A DNA stretch of 64,000 nucleotides from Candidatus Gastranaerophilales bacterium HUM_1. Lineage in GTDB: Bacteria > Cyanobacteriota > Vampirovibrionia > Gastranaerophilales > Gastranaerophilaceae. The notes under the pieces are model-generated. The model was not told the origin of the DNA, did not search any database, and was given only the letters and a program-made list of their open reading frames with translations. The translations under genes and the position numbers were made by a program. The stretch is taken from positions 1 through 64,000 of the forward strand of contig DAAY01000008.1 of assembly GCA_002103105.1 (NCBI GenBank). The letters run 5' to 3'. Each line of letters opens with the position of its first letter. The first letter of the stretch is position 1. Shown piece by piece: positions 1 to 9,653 of the stretch.

Positions 1-163
1 ATTATATTTATCGGCTCTTTCTCCTCCTTTCTTTAACCTTTTTACCCTTTTCGTAATATTTTGTTACATTTGTAAACATTAAATTATTATTAACAGAAGA
101 TTCTATTGACTATTTTTGCGTTAGAATATTGTTATAAATATACAGATAAGAAAGGAATATAAT

Positions 164-1009
164 ATGTGGGATTACTCAGAAAAGGTTATGGACCATTATA
201 GAAACCCTAGAAATGTTGGTACTATTGAAGATGCGGATGCTGTTGGTTCAGCAGGTTCTTTGACTTGTGGTGACCAACTTAAAATATATTTAAAAATAAA
301 AGATAATGTTGTTACAGATGCAAAATTTCAAACTTTTGGATGCGGTTCTGCTGTTGCAAGTTCTAGTATTTTAACAGAAATGATTATTGGTAAAACTGTT
401 GATGAAGTTAGAAAAATTACCAATAAAGATATTGCGGATGCTTTAGGTGGGTTGCCTCCAGAAAAAATGCACTGTTCTGTAATGGGTTATGAAGCACTAG
501 AAGATGCTCTTAAAAACTACAAAGCTGAAGGTTATGTTGATATTGATGATTTGCTAGGTAATAACCCTCCAGAAAAGCAAGAAAAAATGATTTGTACATG
601 TTTCCAAATTACAGAAAATGTAATCTGGGATGCAATCAAGCAAAACGGATTGAAAACTGTTGATGAAGTTACAAATTATACAAAAGCTGGTGGAGCTTGC
701 GGAAAATGTAAATCTGTAATTAAAGATATTATTGATACTTATTACAACAAGGAAAAACAAGATACTCAACAACTTACTCCAACTCAATGGGTGTTGAAAG
801 TTAATAACGTGATTGAAACTCAAATATCTCCAGAGCTTCAAAAAGATGGTGGCGATATTGAGTTAATTGATATTAAGGATAAAACTATTTATGTCAAACT
901 AAAGGGTAGATGCTCAGGTTGCAAAAATTCAATGATGACCCTCACAAACTTTGTTGAATCAACTCTTAAAAACTCTCTAGGAAATGACATTACAGTAGTA
1001 GAGGTATAA
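164..1009 (+). CDS. nifU: Fe-S cluster scaffold protein NifU, full length
   Basis: Scaffold on which [2Fe-2S]/[4Fe-4S] clusters are built before transfer to apo-proteins; cytoplasmic. All three classical NifU domains are present in 281 residues: an IscU-like domain with C35 (LTCGD), a Cys near 60 (FGCGSA) and one near 104 (MHCSV); a central BFD-like [2Fe-2S] domain with CTC and CGKC around 143-181; and a C-terminal Nfu domain with CSGC near 252. Start ATG is supported by AAAGGA nine bases upstream. The nifS gene follows after two bases, so the two are one operon. No nitrogenase genes are present, so this is probably the housekeeping Fe-S system, as in epsilonproteobacteria (inference). Confidence 0.95.
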   Translation: MWDYSEKVMDHYRNPRNVGTIEDADAVGSAGSLTCGDQLKIYLKIKDNVVTDAKFQTFGCGSAVASSSILTEMIIGKTVDEVRKITNKDIADALGGLPPEKMHCSVMGYEALEDALKNYKAEGYVDIDDLLGNNPPEKQEKMICTCFQITENVIWDAIKQNGLKTVDEVTNYTKAGGACGKCKSVIKDIIDTYYNKEKQDTQQLTPTQWVLKVNNVIETQISPELQKDGGDIELIDIKDKTIYVKLKGRCSGCKNSMMTLTNFVESTLKNSLGNDITVVEV

Positions 1010-1011
1010 AA

Positions 1012-2211
1012 ATGACAAAATTAGTATATTTAGATAATAACGCAACAACAAGGGTTGACGAACATGTGCTAGAAGCAATGCTTCCATACTTCAAAGAAGA
1101 ATATGCAAACCCTTCAAGTATGTATGATTTTGCAAAAAAATCTTCTAACGCAATCAAAGAATCTCGTGGAGTAATTAAAGATTTTATCAACGCTAAAGAT
1201 GAAAAAGAAATTATTTTTACTTCTTGTGGTTCTGAAAGTGCAAATACAGGGATTCGTGGTGTCTTAAATTATAATAAAAATAAAAAACACATCATTACGA
1301 CAAAAGTTGAACATCCTTGTGTATTGAATGTATATAAATCTTTAGAAAAACAAGGTTACAAAGTTGACTATATTGGGGTTAATTCAAACGGAGAATTAGA
1401 CCTTGAAGCTTTGGAATCTGCAATTACGGATGATACTGCATTGGTTTCTGTAATGTGGGCAAACAATGAAACTGGTGTTATCAACCCAATAGGAAAAATA
1501 TCTGAAATTATCAAGTCTAAAAATAAAGATACAAAATTATATGTCGATGCTGTTCAAGTTGCAGGAAAAATTCCTATCGATGTTCAAGCAAACGGAATTG
1601 ATATGTTAGGAATTTCTGGGCATAAATTCCACGCACCAAAGGGGGTTGGCGTTTTGTATGTAAATTCAAAAACAATGATTACCCCTCTTATTATCGGTGG
1701 TCACCAAGAAAGAGGGAAAAGAGCTGGAACAGAAAATGTTCCATACATTGTTGGAATTGCAAAAGCTGCTGAACTTGCACAAGATAGTTTGCACTATGAA
1801 ATGACAGAAGTTAAAAGACTTAGAGATAAGTTGGAATCAAATATTATCAAAAAAATCTATAACGCAAGATTAAATACAGGAATTGCGGAAAGAGTTCCAA
1901 ATACTTCTAATATTGGCTTTGAGTATATTGAAGGCGAATTGATTTTGTTACACTTATCTGATTTAGGTATCTGTGCTTCTTCTGGTTCTGCTTGTACATC
2001 TGGGTCACTTGAGCCAAGTCATGTTCTTAGAGCAATGAATGTTCCATTCACAGCAATCCACGGAAGTATTCGTTGGAGTTTGAGTAGATTTACAACTGAA
2101 GCTGAAATTGATTATGTAATCGATAAGCTCCCAGGAATTATTGAAAAAGTAACTTCAATTTCTCCATATCAAAAAGAACTTCAAGCTTTAAAAGCTCTTA
2201 AAAATGCCTAA
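1012..2211 (+). CDS. nifS: Cysteine desulfurase NifS
   Basis: PLP enzyme that takes sulfur from L-cysteine as a persulfide and hands it to NifU. The 399-residue chain has the class V aminotransferase fold: N-terminal YLDNNATT, the PLP lysine in SGHKFHAPKG (about residue 204), and the catalytic cysteine loop SSGSACTSGS (about 325). The long loop around this Cys and the pairing with nifU point to NifS/IscS rather than SufS. It follows nifU by two bases and is surely co-transcribed. The enzyme probably also supplies sulfur for tRNA thiolation, because no second desulfurase is seen here (inference). Confidence 0.95.
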   Translation: MTKLVYLDNNATTRVDEHVLEAMLPYFKEEYANPSSMYDFAKKSSNAIKESRGVIKDFINAKDEKEIIFTSCGSESANTGIRGVLNYNKNKKHIITTKVEHPCVLNVYKSLEKQGYKVDYIGVNSNGELDLEALESAITDDTALVSVMWANNETGVINPIGKISEIIKSKNKDTKLYVDAVQVAGKIPIDVQANGIDMLGISGHKFHAPKGVGVLYVNSKTMITPLIIGGHQERGKRAGTENVPYIVGIAKAAELAQDSLHYEMTEVKRLRDKLESNIIKKIYNARLNTGIAERVPNTSNIGFEYIEGELILLHLSDLGICASSGSACTSGSLEPSHVLRAMNVPFTAIHGSIRWSLSRFTTEAEIDYVIDKLPGIIEKVTSISPYQKELQALKALKNA

Positions 2212-2291
2212 AACGATTAAATAACCTAGGCAATGGAAAAATAAACATAAAACTTTTTGCTTAGAGAAAAAGTATTGAAAATAAAAATTTC

Positions 2292-2356
2292 AAAACTCCT
2301 TATTTGTAGAATTTGTTTAGATATTAAATAAACTTATTCTAAATCTAAGGAGTTTT
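2292..2356 (+). promoter_or_regulatory. Long hairpin covering the ribosome binding site of the next gene; may also end nifUS
   Basis: A perfect 11-bp inverted repeat, AAAACTCCTTA (2292-2302) and TAAGGAGTTTT (2346-2356), encloses inner stems TAGAAT/ATTCTA (2307-2312/2336-2341) and GTTTA/TAAAC (2315-2319/2329-2333). The right arm contains the Shine-Dalgarno AAGGAG of the gene starting at 2361, so a folded transcript would hide it. The right arm also runs into TTTTT, so the same structure could be a weak terminator of nifUS. Which role applies cannot be told from sequence alone. Confidence 0.55.
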
Positions 2357-2360
2357 TGTT

Positions 2361-3344
2361 ATGAAAAAAATTATTGTTCTTCTTAGTTTGATTTTTATTT
2401 GTCCATATGCTTTTGCAGGGCAATACTCTACAACTCTAGATAAAATTGAAAATTCTCTTTTTGGTTTTACATATTCTAATGAAGCTGAAAATACACGAAT
2501 CAACAGAATTGAAAATAAGGTTTATGGTAAAACTTCAACCTCTCAAACATCAACTAGAATTGCGAAACTAAAAAAAGATTTATCCGTGGATGAAATGGGT
2601 AAAGAAATTGAACCCAAAGAAGATACTTTTGCCTCGCCAGAAGATTCTTGGGTTGTGGCAAAAGAACCTGTTGAAAGCACTAAAATTGACTATCCTGTAA
2701 TTAATGAACTTGAAAAACAAGTTTTCAAACAAGAATTCAAAAACCAAAATATTAAAGCCAGATTGTCAAAACTAGAAACAAAAACTTTTGGAAAAACTTA
2801 CGAAAATGATGATTTATCTTCTCGTGTCGATAGATTAAAAGCTAAAATTAAACCGCAAACTTTTATGGCTAACGGAATGCAACAACAAGAAAACAAATTC
2901 TATAATGATACCATCGGAAAAATGGACGATAATTATCATCTAGATCAATATGGTTCTCCAAATTTTGACTACGATTTTTACAATAAAAGAAATAATAATC
3001 AAAATTTTAGCTTTCCACAAGATGATGATTATTTTTCTTCATCTTCACAGCCTAACGTATTTAAACCAACCAAAACAATGAGCCTATCTAGTATTGAAAA
3101 GGCTATCTATAAAACTAAATATGAAAACGAACCGACATCACAAAGATTGTCACGTATTGAATCCAGCGTATTTGGAACAAATTTTTCACAAGACAGTGAA
3201 TCAGAAAGAATTGCAAGAATATCTAGTGCTATCAATGCCCAAAAGTCTGCCAAAAGATATGATAGCAACAGATTTGGTCAAAACATGGCAACCGCTATGC
3301 AAATCGGAACTATTATCTTAATGGTTTTAGCTTGTATTTTGTAA
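2361..3344 (+). CDS. Exported repeat protein of unknown function
   Basis: 327 residues. A signal peptide (MKKIIVLLSLIFICPYAFAG, cleavage after AFA) is followed by at least three divergent copies of a 35-45-residue charged repeat of the form L..IE..vfg..y.ne....R..RiE, at about residues 25-60, 113-160 and 241-290. A hydrophobic stretch (MQIGTIILMVLACIL) forms the extreme C-terminus and could be a tail anchor. The middle (about 165-235) is Asp/Asn/Phe-rich and low complexity. The repeats look helical, probably coiled coil. I recognise no enzyme domain. The start is set by AAGGAG nine bases upstream, which lies inside a hairpin. The gene stands alone, convergent with the AsmA-like gene. Confidence 0.8.
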   Translation: MKKIIVLLSLIFICPYAFAGQYSTTLDKIENSLFGFTYSNEAENTRINRIENKVYGKTSTSQTSTRIAKLKKDLSVDEMGKEIEPKEDTFASPEDSWVVAKEPVESTKIDYPVINELEKQVFKQEFKNQNIKARLSKLETKTFGKTYENDDLSSRVDRLKAKIKPQTFMANGMQQQENKFYNDTIGKMDDNYHLDQYGSPNFDYDFYNKRNNNQNFSFPQDDDYFSSSSQPNVFKPTKTMSLSSIEKAIYKTKYENEPTSQRLSRIESSVFGTNFSQDSESERIARISSAINAQKSAKRYDSNRFGQNMATAMQIGTIILMVLACIL

Positions 3345-3359
3345 GTTGATATATTTATC

Positions 3360-6300
3360 TTATTCCTTTGTTGTTGCTTCTGCAGAGGTTGAAGTTGTCG
3401 CTTCTTTTGGAGTAGAAGTATTTACCTTGTGTTGTGAATTTTTTAAAGCGTTGTTGAATAAGTTTTTCAAGTTCTCTTGGCTTTGAGCTCTATTTTCTTT
3501 TGCTTTTTCTAGGTCTGCTTTTGTTTGTGCGAAATCTTTTTTAGCCGTTTCTACTTTTGCTTTTTGGTTATCCACAATAGTATTTACATTATTTTTCACA
3601 TTTTGAGCGGTATTTTTTGCATTTTCAACCCTATTATTGATATTGTTTTTTACCGCTTCTTTTGCGTTTTCTAAGTCTTTTTTTACATTCATCTGAGTTG
3701 TGTCGCAGGTTGATAACCATTTGAAATTACGAACAGAAGAAGAACTTTCTACTGGTCCATTGAAGATAACTTTAAAATCTTTGTAGGTAGTGCTTCCATT
3801 TGTTAATGCTGGAATTAATTCCGTATTTTCATTCGCAGGATCTGCTGTCAACTGTTTTAAAAATTTAGATGTCATTGCTCCAAATTTTGGAATGTAAGAA
3901 AGAAGTTTATCCGCAGACAATTCTCCCAATACGCCCATGCAAGAAACAACTTTGCTATCAAGACGACCTAAAATTGTTAAAGTTGCACTGTTTGGAAGTA
4001 AATAATATGTACCCTTCACATAATATGACATCAATGGTCCTGCAACTTTAATACTTGTGATATTTGCATTCCCATTTGCTAAGGTAATGTTTCCTGTGAT
4101 GTTTTTAAATTTATCAGATTCTTGAACAGTTGAGAAGGTGGATAGGGAAGAAATTGCGGCTTTTAATATTGAGTTAGAAGCAATATTTTGAGCTGTTACT
4201 AGGTTTTCCAAACGACCTATCCCCATAAATCTTCCATCATCAATAGTAAAATTAACATTTCCTTTCATTGAATTCATTATTTCTCGGTCTGTAACACCTT
4301 GCATAACAAGTTTAGCTCCAAAACCAAGAGTTCCAGTAAGAGCATTTTTTATTCCGATAGCACCATTGATTGCATCTGTTGAGTTTATTCCAGAACCATT
4401 CATTTCAACTCCAATTGAAGAGTCTGAAATTCCATATGAAATTTTTCCGTTAACTTTACCGCCAAAACTAGTAGCAGATAAATCGCTCAAATATAGATTG
4501 TTATAGTTCTTTAAAGAAATTTTTGAACTAATATCACTAGCTTCAAGTCCTCCGAATTTGAATTTTTTTGCATTCGCACTTCCATTCAAAATATCTCCAT
4601 TTAGGTTTGCGGTCATATCTTTAAGTTCAAAATCCAAATCTTTACTAGATATGTCTGAGAAATTTAACGCTCCTTTCACTTGAGGATTCAACATATCCCC
4701 AACAATTGCAGCATCTCCCTTTACTGAAATATTAGAGTTATTTAGTCCCCAAATTGGGAAAGAAATCTGATGAGGAACAGAAATAATCAAATTTAATTTT
4801 GGATTAGAATACAATTTTGAAATTCCACCTTCTAATGTGGCAATAGATTGACTCCCCGCCCATAATCCAGAGTCTGTAAAGGAAAGAGTATCGCCAGCAA
4901 GTCTTATATCTGTGTGGAGTTTTGTTGTCTTATTTTTTAACAAATCAATATCGACAAATTTGATGTAATTTGTTGGATTTGCTGTTAATTTAAAGCAAAT
5001 GTCTTGGATTTTAGAATCCCCTTTAACCACAAGTTCAATTGGTAATTTCCCTGCGTATGGGAACATTGCTCTTAAATCTGAAGGAACAAATGCCATAATA
5101 TCTGCTGAAGCGACATTCCCTTTAGCTGAAATATTTATATTGAGTTTATCGTTCAAATAGTTTTTAACCAAACCAGAGAAATCAACTCTAGAGTTATTTA
5201 CTAAAATATATGAATTTTTGATATTAATGTCTTTTGAATCCATTACAATTTTAGTTTTTGGTGCAGTAATAGAAGCTGTGGCATTTTTCAATACTAATGA
5301 ATTTACATCAATATCTCCAGTGAACGTCTTTGTATCACAAATCAATTTAATAACCGCATCAGATAGTAACAATCTAACATCCGCAGGTTTATTTAATATA
5401 TCTAAAGTGTTAACATTTGCATTAATTTCTGGTTTAAGTTCTTTTAATTTTCCTTTTATAATTGTGTTAAGAGATAATGTTCCGTTTTTAATGTCATTAT
5501 CTTTAAGAATAGCAGCTTGACCAAATGCAACGAGTAAACCTTTTAGCGGTAATTTATCTGCTGTTAATTTTAAATCGGTATTAGAGTTATTTTCAATTGT
5601 CCCTGATAATTTTAGAGGGTGTCCTAAAACTGAAAAACCAGCTTTTTTAATATCAATATTGTTGTTCATCAAATCAATATCAGCGGTAATATTATCAATA
5701 ACAACGTTGTACAATCCATAAGTTAAACTAGATGGGTTAATTTTTAAATATCCTGTTGAAGAAACTTTTTTCATATCAGAATTGATATTAAAATCTGCAT
5801 CAATTCCTCCTTTGGCAGATAGGGTATCAAAGTCATTTCTGTCAAAAGATTTTGCAATACTATCAATTAGCCTAATCATATTGTTAAATTTCGCATTTGA
5901 ACGTAATGTTAGATCGATAGCTGGATTTTTTCCAGAATGAATATTACCAATAATTTGAGTTTTTTCATTTTCATCATCTGAGGTAAATAAAATTGAATCA
6001 ATGTCTGTCTTATTTCCTTTGAATTTGAGGTTTGCATAACTTTCTGGTAGTTTTTTGCCGTTTACAGCGACTGTCAATGCGTTTACATCGATTACCCCTT
6101 TTAGGTTTGGAGATTTTAATGTTCCAGAAGTTTTAACATTCGTTGTTACATCTGCGTGTAATCCATTTTCGTTGATTGAGTTGAATACGTCAATTATATC
6201 AAATGGCATTTTTACAGTCGTTTTTTCTTGCTCTTCTTCAACTTTTACGGCTTTAGGGAAAACTAAGTCGTCTAGTTGCACATTTGGCATAATTTTATTA

Positions 6301-6974
6301 TTAATTTTTAAATCGAAATTAGATACGATGTTGTTGTCTAATACAACCTGTCCTGTTGTAGATAATTTTATTTTTTTATCTAGAACAAAATCGGCTACTT
6401 TAAATTTTTCACCTTTAACAAAATATGATTTATCATTGAGTGCATCAACAAACGTTAGTTTATAGTCTTTTATTTTAACGTTTGGAAGTCTGTTTGATAA
6501 TTTTAACCCATAAGGCAAGGATGTCATTGAAGAAGCTTCTTGTTCTTTTGTTTGAGGAAGGTAATCTTCAAACAAGAATTCTCCATCTTTTTTTATAACT
6601 AACGTTGAGTTTAGAGTTTTTGCACTTATGTTGTCTAATTGAATTTTCTTTAAAACTAAGGGTAGTAAGGCTATTCGGATGTTAAATTTTTCAGCACTTA
6701 TAAGAGGTTCATCAGAAGAAGGAATAGACATAGAAAAACTTTTAACTTTCACTCCTGCGGATAAATTTGGGGCAGTTACAATTCCTAGCCCTTCGATTTT
6801 TGTATCAAAACCCGTGGAAGATTTTATTAAATCTGAAATTTTATCACAGTATGAATTTGCGATAGGCGAAAGAATAAATGGTAATATCAAAAATAGAAGG
6901 TATAAACTTGCAAAAGTTGAACCCAAAACAATACCTAGCTTCTTCGCTTTTTCTTTATCAAAACGTAACTTCAT
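3360..6974 (-). CDS. Giant AsmA-like envelope protein
   Basis: 1204 residues. A short basic N-terminus and one membrane helix (about 12-35) are followed by about 1000 residues of repetitive beta-strand sequence with recurring patterns such as L.NN.I..F.L.INN, typical of the AsmA/TamB/YhdP superfamily. Members of that family form long hydrophobic grooves that bridge inner and outer membranes and move phospholipids. The last about 110 residues (KEAVKNNINNRVENAKN to the end) are Lys/Asn/Gln/Glu-rich, predicted helical coiled coil, an unusual addition. Its presence fits a two-membrane cell. Exact subfamily (AsmA, YicH, DUF748) cannot be decided by eye. Confidence 0.75.
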   Translation of the reverse strand: MKLRFDKEKAKKLGIVLGSTFASLYLLFLILPFILSPIANSYCDKISDLIKSSTGFDTKIEGLGIVTAPNLSAGVKVKSFSMSIPSSDEPLISAEKFNIRIALLPLVLKKIQLDNISAKTLNSTLVIKKDGEFLFEDYLPQTKEQEASSMTSLPYGLKLSNRLPNVKIKDYKLTFVDALNDKSYFVKGEKFKVADFVLDKKIKLSTTGQVVLDNNIVSNFDLKINNKIMPNVQLDDLVFPKAVKVEEEQEKTTVKMPFDIIDVFNSINENGLHADVTTNVKTSGTLKSPNLKGVIDVNALTVAVNGKKLPESYANLKFKGNKTDIDSILFTSDDENEKTQIIGNIHSGKNPAIDLTLRSNAKFNNMIRLIDSIAKSFDRNDFDTLSAKGGIDADFNINSDMKKVSSTGYLKINPSSLTYGLYNVVIDNITADIDLMNNNIDIKKAGFSVLGHPLKLSGTIENNSNTDLKLTADKLPLKGLLVAFGQAAILKDNDIKNGTLSLNTIIKGKLKELKPEINANVNTLDILNKPADVRLLLSDAVIKLICDTKTFTGDIDVNSLVLKNATASITAPKTKIVMDSKDINIKNSYILVNNSRVDFSGLVKNYLNDKLNINISAKGNVASADIMAFVPSDLRAMFPYAGKLPIELVVKGDSKIQDICFKLTANPTNYIKFVDIDLLKNKTTKLHTDIRLAGDTLSFTDSGLWAGSQSIATLEGGISKLYSNPKLNLIISVPHQISFPIWGLNNSNISVKGDAAIVGDMLNPQVKGALNFSDISSKDLDFELKDMTANLNGDILNGSANAKKFKFGGLEASDISSKISLKNYNNLYLSDLSATSFGGKVNGKISYGISDSSIGVEMNGSGINSTDAINGAIGIKNALTGTLGFGAKLVMQGVTDREIMNSMKGNVNFTIDDGRFMGIGRLENLVTAQNIASNSILKAAISSLSTFSTVQESDKFKNITGNITLANGNANITSIKVAGPLMSYYVKGTYYLLPNSATLTILGRLDSKVVSCMGVLGELSADKLLSYIPKFGAMTSKFLKQLTADPANENTELIPALTNGSTTYKDFKVIFNGPVESSSSVRNFKWLSTCDTTQMNVKKDLENAKEAVKNNINNRVENAKNTAQNVKNNVNTIVDNQKAKVETAKKDFAQTKADLEKAKENRAQSQENLKNLFNNALKNSQHKVNTSTPKEATTSTSAEATTKE

Positions 6975-7032
6975 ATCCCTACCTCATTTAATTTTATTCA
7001 AATTAATTTTATCATAAAACACTAAATTAAAA

Positions 7033-8445
7033 CTATCGAATTGGATAGTTTTTTACAAAAGAAATAGCCTCTTCTTTTGTGGTTACATCTCCAGAAATCT
7101 GAGCTTCGTGTAGCGAATTCAAAATCTCTCCTAATATTGGAGATGGTTTGATTTTCAAAATTTGCATAACGTCGTTTCCATCTATAAGTTTTGGAAGAGG
7201 TTTAATTGTTTCTTGGGCTTGTAAATAGAATTCTAAAAGTTTATTTAATGCAGAAAGATTTTCTTCAACTATTTCTTTTGTAATTTCTGGCCCTTGTGCG
7301 GACAATCTATCTGCTTGAGCAATTAATATATTGTCAATGGCATTTTCTTCCATTTTTCTAACAAATCTCATCATAACTTTGTCTGTTAATTCTGGAGATT
7401 GGACAACCATAGTTGGATACATGTGTTTTTTTATCATTAAGGTAATATAATCAATTTGTTTATTTGAAAAACACATACTTTTTAAAATCGGTTTTGCCAG
7501 TTTAGCTCCGACGTCGTCGTGTTTAATAAACCTATACCTTCCAGTTCCTTCTTCAATTGTCCAAGTAGAAAATTTACCAATATCGTGCATGAAAGCTGCA
7601 AGTTTGAGATGGGCAAGTCTTGAGAATCCTCCAAAATCAACTTTATTCATATGGGATTTGACTTTTTCAGAGGCATTTTCATATAAAATTTCTATTTGAC
7701 GAATAGTTTCAATGCTGTGATTGAATAAATCTAAATGATGATGTAAGTTAGGCGGTACTTGTTTTAATTCATCAACAAATGGAAACAGTTTATTTAAAAT
7801 TTCGCATTCATCCATTTTTAAAAGAGCTGAATCTGCATATTTTCCTTCAAAAAGTTTCATCAATTCATATTCAATTCTTTCTTTTGCTGGTTGTAAAACC
7901 GAATCTTTTAAATTTTTTACAACTTCAAGTAAATGTGAGTCAATTTCAAATCCTAGAATTGAGTAAAATCTAAATACTCTCAAAATTCGTAATGGATCAT
8001 CTTCAAAGTTAAAATCTTTAATTCCTCGAATAGTTTTGCTTTGAATATCTTTAACGCCCCCAACTAAATCAAGAATTTCACCGCTTTTTATATCAACCGC
8101 AATTGCATTTATAGTCAAATCTCTTCTGAATAAATCTTTCTCTATCGAATTTTCAATAGGATTTGTTATATCCAAATAGTTCTTTTTATCTTTCAAGACT
8201 ACACGGTAAATTTTATTTTCTTCATCAAGTGGAATAAATTTCCCATCAAAAAATTCAGCAACTTTTTGAGAAAATATTCCAGCATCTTCATCGGTTACAA
8301 TTAAATCTCTGTCGAAAGTATCTTTCCCTAAAAAACAATCTCTTACTGAACCTCCCACAAGGTAAATTTTGTTAGGAAAAAAACTTGCGATATTATTTAA
8401 TATTTCATCGTCTTGAATTTTATTTTTTAAAATTTGAGTATTCAT
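7033..8445 (-). CDS. cca: CCA tRNA nucleotidyltransferase / poly(A) polymerase family with HD domain
   Basis: Adds or repairs the 3' CCA end of tRNAs. The class II nucleotidyltransferase head shows GGSVRD (about residue 32) and the metal-binding pair in DRDLIV (about 46), then the RRDLTINAIA motif. A C-terminal HD domain is visible (FMHDIGKFST, about 287), as in long bacterial Cca/PcnB proteins. 470 residues is normal for the HD-containing form. Its start overlaps the end of rsmE by 26 bases, so the two genes are translationally coupled. A poly(A) polymerase role is possible because the families overlap, but no other cca is visible in the window. Confidence 0.9.
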   Translation of the reverse strand: MNTQILKNKIQDDEILNNIASFFPNKIYLVGGSVRDCFLGKDTFDRDLIVTDEDAGIFSQKVAEFFDGKFIPLDEENKIYRVVLKDKKNYLDITNPIENSIEKDLFRRDLTINAIAVDIKSGEILDLVGGVKDIQSKTIRGIKDFNFEDDPLRILRVFRFYSILGFEIDSHLLEVVKNLKDSVLQPAKERIEYELMKLFEGKYADSALLKMDECEILNKLFPFVDELKQVPPNLHHHLDLFNHSIETIRQIEILYENASEKVKSHMNKVDFGGFSRLAHLKLAAFMHDIGKFSTWTIEEGTGRYRFIKHDDVGAKLAKPILKSMCFSNKQIDYITLMIKKHMYPTMVVQSPELTDKVMMRFVRKMEENAIDNILIAQADRLSAQGPEITKEIVEENLSALNKLLEFYLQAQETIKPLPKLIDGNDVMQILKIKPSPILGEILNSLHEAQISGDVTTKEEAISFVKNYPIR

Positions 8446-9163
8446 AAATAATGTTTCCTAGAGCTACAACTACTGCGGTATCAGCTTTTAAAATTAAATT
8501 TCCCAATGTTAACATTTCAAAAGCAGAGGTTTTAAAATAATCAAATTCTTTTTGAGAAAAACCACCTTCTGGACCAATAATAACAAGGACTTTTTCATTT
8601 TTTTGAATAGGCTTTTCAATAAAGCAATCTCGAATAGTTTTGTCTGCAATTCTTTCACAAAAAACTATAATTTTGTCGAAGTGGTTTTCTGATATAACTT
8701 TTTCAATAGTTGAAACTTCATAACATTCAGGAACAATTGCTCTTTCACATTGTTTTGAAGCTTCATACATAATTTTTTGCCATTTGGCAACTTTTTTTTC
8801 AGCAACAGATTTATTAACTGCACAATTATCTGTCATAACGGGGTAAACAGCAGTAACCCCTAATTCTGTGGCTTTTTCTATTAAAAGGGCTTGCGCATCA
8901 CTTCTTAACGGACTTTGAGCTAAATACAATTCAAAATCTAAAAATCTCTTTGATTTATAAGAATTGTTTATTTCTGCTAGAATTTCAGAATTAGTAATTT
9001 GAAGAATTGTTGTTTCATATTGAGTTTGTTTTTCGTCAATTAATAACAATTTCTCACCTGCTCTAGCTCGTAAAGCTCTTGCAATGTGGATGTAATTTTC
9101 TTTATCTGAAATTGAAATTTTGTTATCATTTACTTGTTCTGAATTTATAAAAAAATGTGGCAT
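8420..9163 (-). CDS. rsmE: 16S rRNA (uracil1498-N3)-methyltransferase RsmE
   Basis: SPOUT-class methyltransferase that methylates U1498 of 16S rRNA. An N-terminal PUA-like domain (about 1-70) precedes the knotted catalytic domain with GPEGGFSQKE (about 196) and the C-terminal knot motif. That last motif reads LGNLILKADTAVV here, instead of the usual LGxRILRxETA, so Arg and Glu positions differ from the family norm. 247 residues is the usual length. The promoter is an extended -10 TGTTATAAT just upstream, and GAAGG serves as ribosome binding site. It forms an operon with cca. Confidence 0.9.
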   Translation of the reverse strand: MPHFFINSEQVNDNKISISDKENYIHIARALRARAGEKLLLIDEKQTQYETTILQITNSEILAEINNSYKSKRFLDFELYLAQSPLRSDAQALLIEKATELGVTAVYPVMTDNCAVNKSVAEKKVAKWQKIMYEASKQCERAIVPECYEVSTIEKVISENHFDKIIVFCERIADKTIRDCFIEKPIQKNEKVLVIIGPEGGFSQKEFDYFKTSAFEMLTLGNLILKADTAVVVALGNIIYEYSNFKK

Positions 9164-9186
9164 AATAAACCTTCCGTCTTACGAGG

Positions 9187-9195
9187 ATTATAACA
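9187..9195 (-). promoter_or_regulatory. Extended -10 promoter of rsmE-cca
   Basis: On the minus strand the sequence reads TGTTATAAT, a consensus extended -10 element, 23 bases before the rsmE ATG. No good -35 lies 17 bases upstream, as expected for an extended -10 promoter. Confidence 0.5.
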
Positions 9196-9248
9196 CAAGA
9201 ATAAAGGTGGGGATTCTTTCTCTCCAATGATACTTGTATTGCATCATT

Positions 9249-9277
9249 CCTCTCCTAGGGAGAGGCTAGGAGAGGGG
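9249..9277. repeat. GC-rich palindromic repeat, left flank of the DUF559 element
   Basis: CCTCTCCTAGGGAGAGG followed by CTAGGAGAGGGG. It belongs to the same CCTCTCC/GGAGAGG family as copies at 9654, 25522, 50331 and 50433 and is strikingly GC-rich for this genome. Together with the copy at 9654 it brackets the endonuclease remnant. Confidence 0.7.
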
Positions 9278-9302
9278 TCGATATTCATGATAAAATACTT
9301 CT

Positions 9303-9653
9303 ATGAATAAATTAACAATATTGGCAAAACAACTTAGACAAAACCAAACACCACAAGAACAAAAATTATAGAATATAATTAGAAATCATAAATTCCATAA
9401 CTTAAAATTCAAACGACAGCAACCAATTGGGAAATATATTGTTGATTTCCTTTGTAAGGATATTAAGTTAATTATCGAAATTGATGGAGGACAACATAAT
9501 ACTCCAGAAAATATCCTCACAGATGCACAAAGAACACAATTTTTACAATCTAAGGGTTATAAAGTAATAAGATTTTGGAATAATGAAATTGATAATAATA
9601 TAGAGGGAGTGTATTTAGAACTTGAAAACCAATATCAAGAAATAACTAAATAA
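9303..9653 (+). pseudogene. DUF559 endonuclease-like gene, interrupted by an in-frame TAG
   Basis: Read from ATG 9303, the frame stays open for 116 codons to TAA 9651 except for TAG at codon 23 (9369-9371). Around it the protein reads QTPQEQKL-stop-NIIRNHKFHNLKFKRQ, where family members carry Trp, so a single TGG to TAG change explains it. The rest shows the DUF559 signature: GKYIVDFLCKDIKLIIEIDG, a PD-(D/E)xK-like core, then GYKVIRFWNNEI. DUF559 proteins are related to very-short-patch-repair and restriction endonucleases and are often found between GC-rich palindromes, as here. TAG is an ordinary stop elsewhere in the window, so recoding is unlikely. Confidence 0.8.

Noticed and set aside
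61..80. TGTTACATTTGTAAACA before nifU as an operator
   Set aside because: The two halves match only with a one-base shift and resemble no Fe-S regulator site I can name.
106..138. TTGACT and TATAAA before nifU as a promoter
   Set aside because: Spacing is about 21 bases, too long for a normal sigma-70 promoter; no alternative with good spacing was found.
1..163. Gene or RNA at the left edge
   Set aside because: CTCCTCCTTT would be a ribosome binding site for a minus-strand gene, but no start codon lies at a suitable distance inside the window.
7028..7052. AAACTATC/GATAGTTT stem followed by T-run as a terminator
   Set aside because: It points in the plus direction where no gene ends and overlaps the cca coding end.
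9369..9371. In-frame TAG in the DUF559 gene as evidence for recoded stop codons
   Set aside because: TAG and TGA both end other genes here (for example TAG at the oadG end, TGA at the end of the gene 60911-61462), so the standard code applies and the gene is simply broken.
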